Shown: positions 37,901 to 50,141 of the stretch, one piece after another
Layout: each line of letters starts with the position of its first letter
Position numbering within the stretch: position 1 is the first letter of the stretch
NCBI GenBank assembly: GCA_947846985.1
Contig: CANTUZ010000002.1
Span: 13,127,587-13,191,586, forward strand
DNA: 64,000 bases
Reading direction: 5' to 3'
Source: Fratercula arctica
Taxonomy: Eukaryota; Chordata; Aves; Charadriiformes; Alcidae
Made by a program: the position numbers and the translations under genes
The notes under the pieces: generated by a model
What the model saw: only the letters and a program-made list of their open reading frames with translations
The model's database searches: none
Told to the model about the DNA's origin: nothing

Positions 37901-40900
37901 CACCCACAGGATTTTTAATTTTTAATAGTTGAGTATGAGGTGATAAGACTAAGCCAGAGAAACAATAGGATATTTCACAGAACCAGGACTCCTCTAAATA
38001 TTGCATCATGTATTTCATCCTCTTAATGAAGCTTGGGAAAGCTGTAAAATGATACATATTGACCTGGAGGAATTAAGTGTGCTGTGTATTTTCAGTAATA
38101 TTGTCCTTGGCCTTTTTTATGCTTTCCTGAAGGTTAATTATCTGTGGGTCTTTTATCCTATTTGCATCTTGGAGGTTTGAGTAAGCTAAATGATAAACAG
38201 CTTATAAAGAACTTTCTTATTTCAGCTGGTTTAGACTGGCTTTGTCTACCTAGGTCATACTGAGAAAAGTATTCTGAAGAAGGATTTGCATACGGATGTG
38301 TGTCGATCTTTCAGAATGACTGGTAAGGAGAAATGGGACGGAACAGCACCCTGGGCTATCATCTAGTCCATTCTTTGCCCAAAGCAGGGTCATTTATACC
38401 AAAAATATTCTTAACAGGCACTTCTCTAACAATTTTTTTTAAAACTTATATAACCGAGGTTCTACAAATGACTTTGATATTCTTTTCTAGTGCCTCTCTA
38501 TCCTTACCATTAGGAAAGTTACAGATATTTTCCATTTTGCAGGAGAGAGATACATGCTGTAGTTTAACACAGACAGTGGTTAGTAATTGCCCTCCCCTGA
38601 GCCATTCTCAAATCAAGAAAAATTTTTAAAGCTTAATGTATGTAATGAGCGACTAACATACTGCTTCTTCCAGAAGACACATATATAATTATGAGATAGA
38701 TGTGAAAGTTGGCAAATATCTGCCTCAGTCTTTTCTTTATAGTGACTTGACCAGAGAAAATAAAGACAGGCTATTATCGGTTAAAAATCTGGATTTATTA
38801 GGCCTAAACTAGAATATTTAAAACTATCATTGAGTGGAAAAGTCAGAATAAAAATTAAAAAGTTGATTACAAAGCAATCTTCCCCTGCCTGGCATGTCCA
38901 AGGGCATGTCTTTCTGCCAGGTTTTGTTTCATTGCAACAGCCAGTTCTACATGGTGCCTTCTGATGGCTGAGACACACATTTCTTGTGACCTCCAAGACC
39001 TGTCTACGTGTTTGTCCCGTAGTCTTCTGGCAAGCTGTAGACTCACAGGTTCTGGAGGAGACTTTCTGCATTTCTTTATTTCCCTGCCATAGCTTTATAT
39101 CTGGAAGTATCTACCCAGAGTGGATTTGGTGTCATCACCTGCCCCTGCAATTAACCCCTGGCCCCAGGAAAGAAAGAACTCCTTCTGCAGCCAAGAAATT
39201 CAACTTAAATTCTCCTTCACCCTTATAAAAGAAATAAAAGGCGAGCAATGGTGAACTAAACACATGTATGCTGTCTGTCACAGACCCCATCTTGAATTGA
39301 CCGTGTCTATTACGAGCATGGTTATTCAATAGCAATTGCTAACATTTTATAAACATTGAATTAGAATATGCAATATCTCAGCCCTTTACCCTGATTTTGA
39401 TAGGGGTGGTTTCAGAACCACATTACTGTACCAGTCTTTATTTCAAAATAATGAAAAATTTGAGACACTTTCAGAAGGAAGCCAAGATTGAAGTGGCAAA
39501 GATGGGAATGTCTCACTTAAAGAGCTTCACAGTCATGTGAATGTTTCCTCCAATAAATTGCTAGCCAGCCTTTCTGTTTCCTAAAGCAATTGCTTTTAGC
39601 TCATCACTTGAAATAACTTTAAAATTAGCAATAAAAATTCCAGTAAATAAAGGGGAACTTCTGCTTGCCTTCCCCCTTCTGAAAATAAATATGTGTGAAA
39701 AAGGAAATTATGCTAAAAATCACTGAAACATATGTTTATAGTTATAATGTCCTTTGGCATATTCTTTGGTGAAATCATCTTTGGTCAAATATCTTCTAAA
39801 GCATCTTCTGGATCTTTGTTTTAAAATGTTTGTTCCCCAATCAAAATAAAAAATTTGTATTACTTTCAGAAGAAAAAAATTATTTCCTTTGGCCCTTATT
39901 TCTCTATACGATTTTGTAGACCTCAGAAACAACTTCAATATCAAATGTGGAATAAAGACAAATGATTTTTGAGTGAATGCCAACTCATTCAGTCTTTAGT
40001 CAAAGCTTTGTTCTGTCATAGACTTCCTTGGTGACCTCCAGTAGTTTGAAAGCAATCAGTTCCATGAGACCTAAATTTATCTAACCATGTGTCAGAAAAC
40101 TAAACAACTTGGGGATTTGGTAATTAGCCTTCCTCTCTCAATGTTATTTGGAATTATATATTCTGTGACAGATAATTAATTTTTGACCTGTGCAGAGTTG
40201 TACGTAGGACAAGAGAGCAAGTGTTAACTTTGATAGAAATCCATTCAGTGGTGTCTTTATTATACGTAGTCATTCCACCCCTTGGATCAAAGTGGATGTA
40301 CAGTTTGAGCACATATGCAATAAGTCCTTTGTACTGTTAGCTAATTCATATTTGCAGTAACATCCAGAGGAACGGATTAGAATCTGCTGTGTTGGATACT
40401 GAGCAGAAGGAGACATCATCATTGCACCATCTAAGGGTAGGATCCATCTACTCTAAGAAGAAGAACTGCAAAACTGTAGGAAAGAATATGTCAATCAATT
40501 TCTTCTATATAAATGTTTAAATACTGGTTTTTTAAGCTTTTTAAAAGTAGTGTGAAAATGCTAACTTACTTTGTTAATTACTTCAACCATTAAAAACAGC
40601 TGAATTTTTACTGGTGTCACGTTAAAGGGAGATTTTACAGGGCTAGAAGATGAATGTGATGGCATGCATTAATCCCTGAACTATGCATGGACATTGTTTC
40701 GTGGAGTGTAATGGCATGGAGACTGGGCTAAAAGTTAAAAAATGAACAATAACAAGGCATTTCCCAGGAACTGTTTTCTTGCTTTGACATAGCCCAGGTG
40801 TGCAGGAAAGGACCAGGGTAACTGACAGTAAATATCTTGAACATATGTTTACAAACATGTACGTGAAAGACAAAAGGTTAAACATATATGGACTGAAATA

Positions 40901-43084
40901 TGCTCTTGAACATTAGAATTAATTGTTCCACTTAAAACAGAAACTAAGATCCTGCTCTAGTGTAAATCAGAGATGTTTGATGTGTGGTTAGTGTCATGCC
41001 CAAGAACGGTTAGTACTGTAAAGACCACGGGATCGTCAGGTTGGGGGGCTGAAAGCAATGCCTGGTGATCACTGAGTGATGAATAGCTCCCAGATTCAGA
41101 CAGGACAGAACAGTTATGTTCAGAAGACACATCTTGTACATTCAGCGCATGCCTGCCGGCTTGATTAAAAGTGTAAGTAAAACAGACATCAAGGACAGTA
41201 AATGTTGTCTGCAGTCATCAAATACTTTCTACAGCACAGATTTCCAAAGTTTTCACGGGTAGTTATGTACAAATTTCTTGCTGAAAGTTGCTGGAAGATG
41301 TATGTCTCAATGTCTTTTGGATCTTTGGAAGTCTGTTTTTCTTGTTGTCCGTCCCAGCTACAAACGTTTTTTTTTTTTTTTTTTAGTTGTGGTTATGCCC
41401 TAGTGTTCTCCAAATCATTAATTCTGCCACTGCATTTATTAGGAACAGAATGGGGGCCTCCAGAAGGAATACTGGACAAGCTGCCTCTCTGAGCTTTTTC
41501 TGAGTGCTTCACATAAGTAAGTAGCCTTTATCTTCTTCACTCTATCATCCACTTATATTTGATTTTCTTTTTCCAACTGACTTTTACAGAAACCAAAGAG
41601 CAAAGACCTGATCTTTTTCATATTAAAAAGGAATTTAAAAGAGAAATATCAGAAATGTCTGCATTTCCCCCACTGTTCTATTGCCTACAGATTAATTAAC
41701 CCAAATACACTTTTACTTTAAACAACATTTTAAAAATACACTTTGAGCAGCCTGCAGAATATTCATGGGAGATCATTTTATGCACAGTCTCATTGCAGAA
41801 GTCAAATTATAATTCAGCAATAAATTTGTAGCAATAGGTATAATGAAAACACCATCATTATTTGGGATACAGCTATATGACTGGAGGTATTGAAATTACT
41901 TACTGAGAAGTATATTTTTTTTAGACTTTATGAGACATTTTATTATTACTATACTCTTTTTTAAAATATATTTTGTGCAGGCTGGTTCTAGATCAGGACT
42001 CTCCTGTGTTGAGGAGTTTACAAATATGAAACAAGCCTAAAAGAGAGAGTGGATTGTAATCCTATATCAGACACTGGAAAATGAAATCAGACATTCCATA
42101 ATTTAAAGGTATCTGCATGAAAGACATGAGAAATATTGTGAAGGAGATAATGCCTAAGCGATCAGTGCAAGTTTTTTTTTTTTTAGTTTACTGTTCCTTA
42201 GGGTAGGATTTTGTTTATACTGTGCTACTTAACTTTTTGCCTCTTGCCACTTACCAACTAGGTCACTCTGCAAAGTTCTGTGCCAAGAATTTTGACAAAA
42301 TATATTACCCTCTGAGGATTTATAACATAATTCTGTCTCATTATGCCTGGTGTTTTTCTCTTCATGTTACGATATCCTCAAAGAGGAAAGAAATAAAACA
42401 GCTTGTCTTCTTGACAGGAAGGCACAAACAAACTGGAAAAATTAGTTGCAGCAATTAGAAAATATGATGATGCCAAGTCGTGCAATTCCGAAAATATACT
42501 AGAACAAAAGGGAACCACTTAAAGAGTGTGTGAAGTTCCCTGTGAGGTGGAAATGACAAGGATAATAATTACAAATGCTAAGATATTTCAGCAATAATCA
42601 AGCAGTGAACTTTCATCAGAAAAACAGAGGTTCTTCTTTATATCTGATTCCTGCCTGCTTAGCACTGACCTCTAGCAATGTAACCTATAAAATGGACAGT
42701 TGTTTGCTGACCTAATGTGTCGTAGAAATTGAAATATGTATCCATTTTTACCAGAATGGTAAAAAATCCTCAAATTTGTATTTAATTATGTTTGTTGATT
42801 CTTTCAACAGATTTAACTTAAAATGAACTGAGCTGTCATCTATTTTGTGGACATTAAACTAGCTATAAAGAAAATTTTAACTCCATGATTATGGAAACTC
42901 ACAACTTAATGAACAAAGTTTCAGTTACCATAGATTAATGTGTGAATAAGGGAGTTTTAAAACAAATATTGGATTAATTTGATTTGATGGTTTACTAGTT
43001 AGCAAAAGTAAACAAAAAATTGAAAAAGAGATGCTCATGTTAAAAGTTTGGAATGCTTTCTAAAAATCTCATATTTGGTTTTCT
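34965..43084. other. AT-rich unique DNA, no gene seen
   Basis: This stretch holds a 9-bp-arm hairpin at 35,109-35,131, a (TA)6 run at 37,540-37,551, T18 at 41,367-41,384 and T13 at 42,172-42,184. The frames at 36,410-36,751 (+, 113 codons) and 38,781-39,071 (minus, 96 codons, several Cys) are unrecognised and lack splice support. Confidence 0.5.
35109..35131. repeat. CT/AG hairpin, 9-bp arms
   Basis: CTCTCTCTG (35,109-35,117) and CAGAGAGAG (35,123-35,131) are exact reverse complements around a 5-nt loop. Confidence 0.85.
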
Positions 43085-43096
43085 CAGGTACAAATT

Positions 43097-43446
43097 ATTG
43101 CCTCAGTCTTTAGTAGCAGAGTTGGTTGTTCCCTGAGTACCCAGACCCCTGAGCTAGTAGATAGGAGTGGGGAGCAAAATGAAGCCCCCGTACCCCAAGG
43201 GGAGATGGTGAGGGACCTGCTCCAACACCTGGGCATACACAAGTCTATGGGGCTGGATGGGATCCACCCGAGGAGCTGGTGGAAGTGCTCTCTGAGCCGT
43301 TTTCCACCATTTACCAGCAGTCCTGGCAAACCAGGCAGGTCCCAGTTGACTGGCATCTAGCAAATGTGACGCCCATCCACAAGAAGGGCTAGAAGGATGA
43401 TCCAGGGAACTACAGGCCTCTCAGTCTGACCTCAGTGCCTCTGAAA
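43097..43446 (+). pseudogene. CR1 reverse-transcriptase fragment (broken)
   Basis: The frame starting at 43,097 is open to about 43,273 and includes HKSMGLDGIHP, the conserved block just before the polymerase palm in CR1 ORF2. The homologous reading then shifts frame, with a short deletion relative to the family, continues through WHLANVTPIHKKG, meets a TAG, and resumes with DPGNYRPLSLTSVP. The catalytic aspartates of the enzyme lie in the deleted part. It cannot encode a working enzyme. Confidence 0.8.
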
Positions 43447-43466
43447 GGTCCTTTCCAACCTAGGCA

Positions 43467-43502
43467 ATTCTAGGATTCTAGGATTCTAAGATTCTAGGAT
43501 TC
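43467..43502 (+). repeat. CR1 terminal 8-bp repeats
   Basis: ATTCTAGG units start at 43,467, 43,475, 43,483 (AAG variant) and 43,491, with a partial unit after. Such direct 8-mers mark the 3' end of CR1 elements, which lack a poly-A tail, and fix the element as plus-strand. Confidence 0.9.
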
Positions 43503-43670
43503 AAACCCAGGAACTACAGAGGAATTTCACATGCAGGAATGGGAGAAAGAAGGAACAGAAAGAGACAGGATATTTGCCCTTTCCTCCTTCGTTACTCTGT
43601 ATTGCCCTAATCTCAGCTAATTTTTTATATGCATAATCCTTGTCATTGTGTTTCCCTGCCCTAGAAAAAG

Positions 43671-43987
43671 AATCATAGAATCATAGAATTGTCTAGGTTG
43701 GAAGGGACCTTTAAGATTATTAAGTCCAACCATCAACCTAACACTGACTAAATCACCACTAAACCATGTCTCTAAGCACCATGTCTACCCATCTTTTAAA
43801 TACCTCCAGGGATGGTGATTCAACCACTTCCTTGGGCAGTCTGTGACAATGCTTGATAACCTTTTCAGTGTAGAAATTTTTCCTAATATCCAACCTAAAC
43901 CTCCCCTGGTGCAACTTGAGGTGCAACATTTCCTCTTGTCCTATCACTTGTTACTTGGGAGAAGAGACCGACCCCCACCTCACTACA
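43671..43987 (-). mobile_element. CR1 LINE 3' fragment
   Basis: On the plus strand it opens 'aatcatagaatcatagaatt', then 'ggttggaagggacctttaag' and 'ccaaccatcaacctaacact', the reverse complement of a CR1 3' end. The minus-strand translation retains the ORF2 C-terminus ([18 protein letters not shown]). It is 5'-truncated near 'gacccccacctcactaca', as usual for CR1. Confidence 0.92.
43759..43947 (-). pseudogene. CR1 ORF2 C-terminal fragment
   Basis: A 62-codon open frame on the minus strand includes [16 protein letters not shown] and [10 protein letters not shown], the conserved last part of CR1 ORF2p after the polymerase domain. There is no endonuclease or reverse-transcriptase core, so it has no activity. 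It is a transposon remnant, not a host gene. Confidence 0.85.
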
Positions 43988-46900
43988 GTAGTATAATATT
44001 CACTGGGGCAGCTCTCCCAAGCCAGCATCCATTAATATTAAAGTATGGGACTGCAGAGAAATGCACGGGAGGGCTGTACACCAAAAGGAAGCCTTTCACA
44101 CAAATGAGCATATTCTAATCTCAGTTGAATCTTCTAGTAAAATCTCCTTTAGTGGGGTAAAGTAACTTTGCTGTCAGAAGGTGATAGTCATCAATCTTCC
44201 GATTATCATATTTTTTTGCTTGGCAAAGAGGATTCAGCAGCAAGAGCAGAGATCTCTAAACAGATTATATCTTTTTCCTTTTTAAGCCTTTTCGTGTGTT
44301 CTGACTCATGGAATGGCAATATTGCATCTCAGCATTTGCCTTTACATAGAGAAATTAAAAGAAAAATAATAGTCTGTCAGGGTTTTTTTTTAAAGCAAAT
44401 TCTAAGTGTTTGTAAAATTACTTCTGTATACTAAAAGTGTTCATTTGATAATTCCAGAAACCTGTATCTTCCCCATGACTTCCAGTTATCCCTGATCTTT
44501 AATATGGGACTGCAAAGATGGGAAGGAGCAATGATGACCTCCAGAGGATTTGGCAGTGCAAATAGTCCACTCTAGCTCCTAGCGAACATCTGCTCCCATC
44601 ACAAGGAAAGGGCAGTTTCAAGCCCTTCTTCACAGAAGTTTCCTTGAAAATTCAACCTTCTGTAAAACTATCACCAGTTCAAAGAAAGGAGGACTTTTTT
44701 TCTCTCCCTCTTCTCCATCAGGCTTCTCTGCAATACGTACACTGTGCTTTAAGTTAGAGCGTAATCCAGTAACACATTTGTAATTTATAAGTCTAATGAT
44801 GTCAAAGGTTGCAAGTCTTTGTTGTTATTCTGGGTAAATTCTAACACATCTCACACCTCTAATATTGCTGGTGGAAATCTGCTCCTCACACAGCTGGTGC
44901 ACCGACTTTTGGGGGAAGCTGTTCCCTCTGCTATCCTGCAGGCCAACAGGACACACGTGGTCCAGTTCCCTGCATGAAGGAGGAGCTCAGAGGATGATCC
45001 AGGTCCAGGTCAGACCTCATCACAGCTTATTTGTACTGTGTGCCCAGGAACATGAGGGAACAACAGGCCCCTAGCAAACCTCGCTTCCACCAGGCTATGA
45101 CATGCTTGGAAAAGCTGTGGTGACTTGTGGATGGGGATGACTTACTAGAAAGGAGGCCAGGCACCAGGCCTGTGTGAGGGAGAAGAAAAGAGATAAGGAC
45201 CCACAGGAAGAAGAAAATCTGTGACTCAGTAGAGATATGCAAATACAAGGACTTCTCTCTTCCCTGCAGTGAGCTTTGATATGCTGATCATAGTCTTTAG
45301 ATAGAGACATAAAGAAGATTGTCAGTGTGCATGACGCACATTTACAGAGCAAATCCAGAGGGCAAGGGACATGAAGAAAGAACGTACCTTGTTCTGTACA
45401 TGCAAATGAAGAGGAAGAGCTGAATGACTCATCCAAGCTGAGATCTCAAGGGTGAATTGTCATTACACATCTGAGGGACTCACAAAGCTATGAAGCACAT
45501 TGCAGACGCACACTGTATCATTACATACAGGCACTCACAAGAGACTCTGGGTTTGAAGCAGATCCCTCTGTTTACACAGTGAGTTTTCCACTGATGTGTC
45601 ATTGACACTTACATACAACGTCACCATTTTTTAGATCATGTTTATTATCTGCTTAAAAAATATGGGCCATCCTTCTGTTTGCCTTTCTTGTAGACAAATT
45701 ACGCCCTTACGTCCACCACATTAAAAAATTAAAATTCTAAAGCAAGACAAACTAATAAGTGGACTACTGGAAGGAACAACTCAGCATTCACTTTATCCAC
45801 ACTAAATAGGTGAGGCTTACGAAAAGACTGCCTTTAAACCTGAATGTCTTCAAAGGTACCACAGCCTCCCATTGTCTCCTAGAACTGATAATATGTACCT
45901 TCTCCCCATAACAACTTTCTGTCTTTCCTCCTTCCCTAATCTTTTTCAGCCTGAACTCTCCCTCAAGCATAGAAAAAGAAAAGTAACAAACAATTGTTTT
46001 AATCTGTTCTGTTCCTTGAAATAGGCCAGTGAAATACCCCTGCTTTTATTTCGATATGTTCTAAATTTTACACGTAGTCGTAGCAGGGATCCTTATTTAA
46101 ACAGAACAATTGAGACCCAAGGTTAGCTGCTTCTGTTGTTCTGTTAGGATCTGATTCCATTGTCATCCAACTTCTTAGACTTACCCCTTTTAAAACTGAA
46201 TTCATTTTTGTTGCTTGTTAAAAATCCCAATGTATTCATCCTAGACAATAGGAAGACTCACACAGCTTTAGACGTAAGTTCTCCTATTGTCTACAGAGCA
46301 AAACAATTACAGTCCTTTAAAGGATTGTGTTGAGTGGATAATCTTGAGAGCATTTCTGTCACTTAAAGCTGGCTGGAGTCCCTGAACTAAGCCTGTGTGA
46401 TCTCTATCAATCAGCCCAAGGATCACCTTCAGTATCACAGCCAATGCCTTATCTCCTAACTGACTCTGAGCAGAGCAAACAGACGCTGTTGTGTGCAGTG
46501 TTTCTTGGTGAATTGGCATAAATTGACATAGCAGAGGTGACCTGAAACTTCTTTGATATTGCTAAACATTTTGCTGATGTCCTTTCAAGACCCTTTTGTA
46601 AGAGTGACAGTGCAGACTTCCAGGCAAATTTTTGTCTCAGATTGAGAAAACTTGGCTTAAGTTCACAGAAGAAAAACAAAAGAAAACCAGCTTCCCCAAA
46701 ACGGGGTATGAAACTAGGAAGTGGTTGATACCTACCATCTGGGTGCAAACATTTCAAGCCTTGCACTTCAGAAGATCCTGTTTTTTGGACAGGGCCCATG
46801 TTTGTTGGGGAGTTGAACAGTTACAGGAATTTTGATTTTGTTTCTTTCCCTTTGGATTGGACATTTGAACTATGTTTTTTGCTGGGAGCTTCATATCAGC

Positions 46901-48095
46901 CCTTACTTAATCATCCCTTTACAGTCAGTGAATAATTTTATAGGCATTTCTAAGTTATTTAAGTAGTATTACCAAATAGCTACAATTGCAGTTTCAAAGA
47001 AAAGAGAATTTGACTTTTAACAGATTGAAGACTTACACATGCAAGATACTTTGCTTTGGATGGGCAGCTCCTAGCATAAACCTTCTGGGTGAAATGTAGG
47101 CTGGACTGGCTTGTGTAAAGATTATTACTTTCTCATTTTCTTCATCAGGGTTGTGAATAAAATCTTTTCTTTCAATAGATACCAAAGATGAAGAGCAGGC
47201 ATGTTTCTAACCAATATAGAAAAGGTAAAAGGACTTAAATGGAGCCAATAAACCTGGGGCTGTGAAGGAGGTGGTTGGGAAGTCCCCTTTTTGTAGGACT
47301 TTCTCTCTGCTGCTAATGTTTCTCTTATGCAGTTCCATACTAACTGATGCATTCATATAGACCAAAACGAGTTTATCCAAGGATGGAATGCTGGAAAAAA
47401 TTGTCTAAAATATTAGCTTAAGTGGACCCATCAGCATCTCAGTGTGAAATAAAGGAAACATTCATTACTCAGGAAATATGTATAGCTTCATTATCCTCCA
47501 ACAACTTCTGAGGCTTAATTAATGTTTTGCTGCATTTTGAGATCACCAGATAGGCAGCAGTATAGAAATGCAAAGTGTTTTTTCTTATAAACACTTTCAA
47601 TTTGTGGATGAGCATCAGCTCAGAGGGTTGTGAAATAAAGATACAGTCAGGTGTTCGGACAAAGGAGTGAGGCAGTTGCTGGCCAAGCTCTTTGGTGACA
47701 CAAAAGATTTTGTAAGTGTTCTGGTCCCACTTGAAGAGGAGGCCAGTGCAGACACATTCAGAGAGTTCAATATACTTCACTTAAAGTGCTTCAATGTCAA
47801 AATCAGGAGATTGCTTAAAATATCACATTTGTTTAAAATAAATAAATAAACATATTTTGACTTGGGGTTTTCAGACCTAAAAATTTTTTCTGGTGTCTGT
47901 TTTTAAACTTCTTTCAACCTCAGCTGTGCCAGAAACTACACAAACATAACACATGTATATTTATTTGTATAAATATTCACAAGTATCAAGACAGAAGTTG
48001 AATTCTGACTGTAGGATCAGGAGGTTCATGGAGAACCTTCATAAGTGAGGGCTGGGTGTGTGGATCAAAGGAATATGATAAACTGATACCTCATT
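43988..48095. other. Unique DNA between CR1 copies
   Basis: The region 44.86-45.25 kb is less AT-rich than its surroundings. Minus-strand frames at 45,095-45,436 (113 codons) and 46,449-46,799 (116 codons) are unrecognised. No exon or RNA gene is supported. Confidence 0.5.
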
Positions 48096-48868
48096 ATCAT
48101 AGAATCATAGAACAGTTTCAGTTGGAAGGGACCTTTAAAGGTCATCTAGTCCAACCCCCCTGCAATGAGCAGGAACATCTTCAACTAGATCAGGTTGCTC
48201 AGAGCCTCGTCCAACCTGACACTGAATGTTTCCAGGGATCTACCACCTCTCTGGGCAACCTGGGCCAGTGTTTCACCTATCTCATTGTAAAAAAGTTCTT
48301 CCTTAAAACTAGTATAAATCTACATTTGTTTAGTTTGAAATTATCACCCTTTGTCCTATCACAACAGGGCCTGTTAAAAAGTTTGTCCTCATCTCTCTTA
48401 TAAGCCTCCTTAAAGTACTGAAAGGTCACAAAAAGGTCTCCCTGGAGACCTTCTCCAGGATGAATAACCCCAACTCTCTCAGCCTGTCTTCACAGCAGAG
48501 GTGCTCCAGCCCTCTGATCATCTTTGTGGCCCTCCGCTGGACTTGCTCCAACATGCCCATGTGCTTCTTATGTTGGGGGCTCCAGAGCTGGATGCAGTAC
48601 TCCAGGCGTGGTCTCACCAGAGTGGAGTAGAGGGGCAGAATCACCTCCCTCAACCTGCTGGCCACACTTCTTTTGATGCAGCCCAGGATTTGGTTGGCCT
48701 TCTGGGCTGCGAGCACAGATTGTCGGCTCACGTCCAGCTTTTCATTCACCAAGTACCCCCAAGTCCTTCTCAACAGGACTGCTCTCAACCCCTTCATCCC
48801 CCAGCCTATATTGATTCTGGGGGTTGCCCAGACTCAGGTGCAGGACCTTGCACTTGGACACATTATGA
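48096..48868 (-). mobile_element. CR1 LINE, 5'-truncated, about 770 bp
   Basis: On the plus strand it starts 'atcatagaatcatagaa' (8-bp 3' repeats, reversed), then 'gttggaagggacctttaaag' and 'catctagtccaacccccct'. It continues through the ORF2 C-terminal coding region on the minus strand to a 5' truncation near 48,868, just upstream of the codons for SKCKVLHL. It is well preserved and about 92% identical by eye to the copy at 50.1-50.8 kb over about 240 bp, so it belongs to the same or a close subfamily. Confidence 0.97.
48426..48868 (-). pseudogene. CR1 ORF2 reverse-transcriptase C-terminal fragment, frameshifted
   Basis: The minus-strand frame 48,426-48,797 (123 codons) carries LVRPRLEYCIQLWSP and QVQRRATKMIRGLEHL, hallmarks of the CR1 ORF2 thumb/C-terminal region. 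The part upstream ([20 protein letters not shown], reading 48,742-48,868) is in another frame; a single-base shift near 48,750 separates the two. The frame also ends early compared with the family. Without endonuclease and palm domains it is inactive. It is the clearest protein homology in the window, but it is transposon-derived. Confidence 0.93.
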
Positions 48869-50141
48869 TATTTTACATATGAAAAATTCATAATGATCAG
48901 GTGGGGACTGTGACACTGTTTAGGAGAAGAAAGAGTATGATAGATATCCATGAAATGTAAAAATCCTAGTGGATCAGAAGAAATACTCTACTCTCCAGGG
49001 TAGAATACTGATCTCTTACTTCCCTGTTGTTCCAAAAGAATGCACATAAAACAGATGAGATAAAAGCAGTACTAATGGATGGACAGTGAGGCATGGAACA
49101 GGTTGTTAAGTTTACTTTTGTAGCTATACAAAAATTAACATCAGGAAATGCTTCTCCGTGTTTTGGTCAGGTCAGCTACCTCATGCTGGAGGGATATCGT
49201 GAATTTTCAAGGAATGCAAAATACTATGTTAATTAGATCTATTAGAAAATGTAGACTTTGACATATTAAATAGTCTCCTTAATTATGGTAATGAATTGTT
49301 ATGGCTGTTCAACTAATGGCCTTTGTCATTCACAAAGATAGGGCATGACCGTTAGAGAAATACAGTGAGAATTAAAGTGCATGATAGAGACCAATTCAGA
49401 ACACACACACATTCCAAAACCACCTTTTTCTTCTATGAGATATTGCTCAGATAGAAAGATAAACACACCATTAGTCCTCTACACAATACAGAAAACCCTC
49501 AACATGGTCCAACAGGCCTAACACAACATTCCCCAAACCACCAGTTATTGTTATTTTCCTGCCTCTCTGCCCCACGATTTTACTTAAGCATAGGTTATGG
49601 AGTGAAGCATCACAATGGAAGGTTCATTCCAATTACCTCTCCTTAATAATTTCCTTGCCTCTGATCCCATAAATTTAACTTTCTTTTTTCCCACTGATTT
49701 TATTTGGAGCTATTTACCCAGAATTTGGTTTGGGTTATGAGCGCACAATAACCTGATCTTGCAGGATTTTTTTAACATATTTCAGGGACTAATACTTCTG
49801 AGGAAAGATAGGTATTGAGACATAGATTACACATCTGAAAGAATGGCAACTGTAGTGTTCTCACAAGGTAAAAAAAAGCAAACTGATTGTATCACATCAG
49901 CTGATGAATACCTGCTTAACTGAGAGATCCTTCTTTTGGTTGCACATGCCAGATGGATACATTAATGATTCTTCTGTTTTGGTTGTCATTATACTGTTCC
50001 TCATTATACTACAAATAAGGGTAATGCAATTCCTTATTTACCTTCCCTGTGCTGGTTATGGTGCTCATTCATGGCACTGATTTTAGCTGGTAAGATGTCC
50101 CACAGTCTGTCCATGTTTCACATAAAATGGAGCACCAGCTT
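48869..50141. other. Unique DNA between two CR1 copies
   Basis: AT-rich, with no exon or RNA gene recognised. A short (AC) run lies near 49,401-49,410. This segment is bracketed by two same-direction CR1 copies. Confidence 0.55.

Larger units (their letters stand above)
43085..43502 (+). mobile_element. CR1 LINE with large internal deletion
   Basis: The left part encodes a segment near the start of the CR1 ORF2 reverse transcriptase (see the pseudogene entry). At about 43,440 it jumps straight into the extreme CR1 3' end: 'ggtcctttccaacctaggca' followed by about four and a half ATTCTAGG-type 8-bp units (43,467-43,502). Most of the reverse transcriptase and the rest of the 3' region are missing between these two parts. 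The left boundary is approximate. Confidence 0.85.

Noticed and set aside
38781..39071. Cysteine-rich minus-strand peptide as a secreted protein
   Set aside because: No signal peptide at its start, irregular cysteine spacing, no recognised family and no splice support.
44865..45436. GC-richer stretch with 69-113-codon frames on both strands as a gene
   Set aside because: The frames are mutual shadows with no recognised motif; the composition alone explains their length.
48426..48797. 123-codon open frame as a host protein-coding gene
   Set aside because: Its sequence is the C-terminal part of CR1 ORF2 inside a clearly bounded, 5'-truncated CR1 element with a frameshift.
48501..48893. 130-codon plus-strand frame
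   Set aside because: It is the antisense shadow of the CR1 ORF2 remnant on the minus strand. The same applies to 50,560-50,811.
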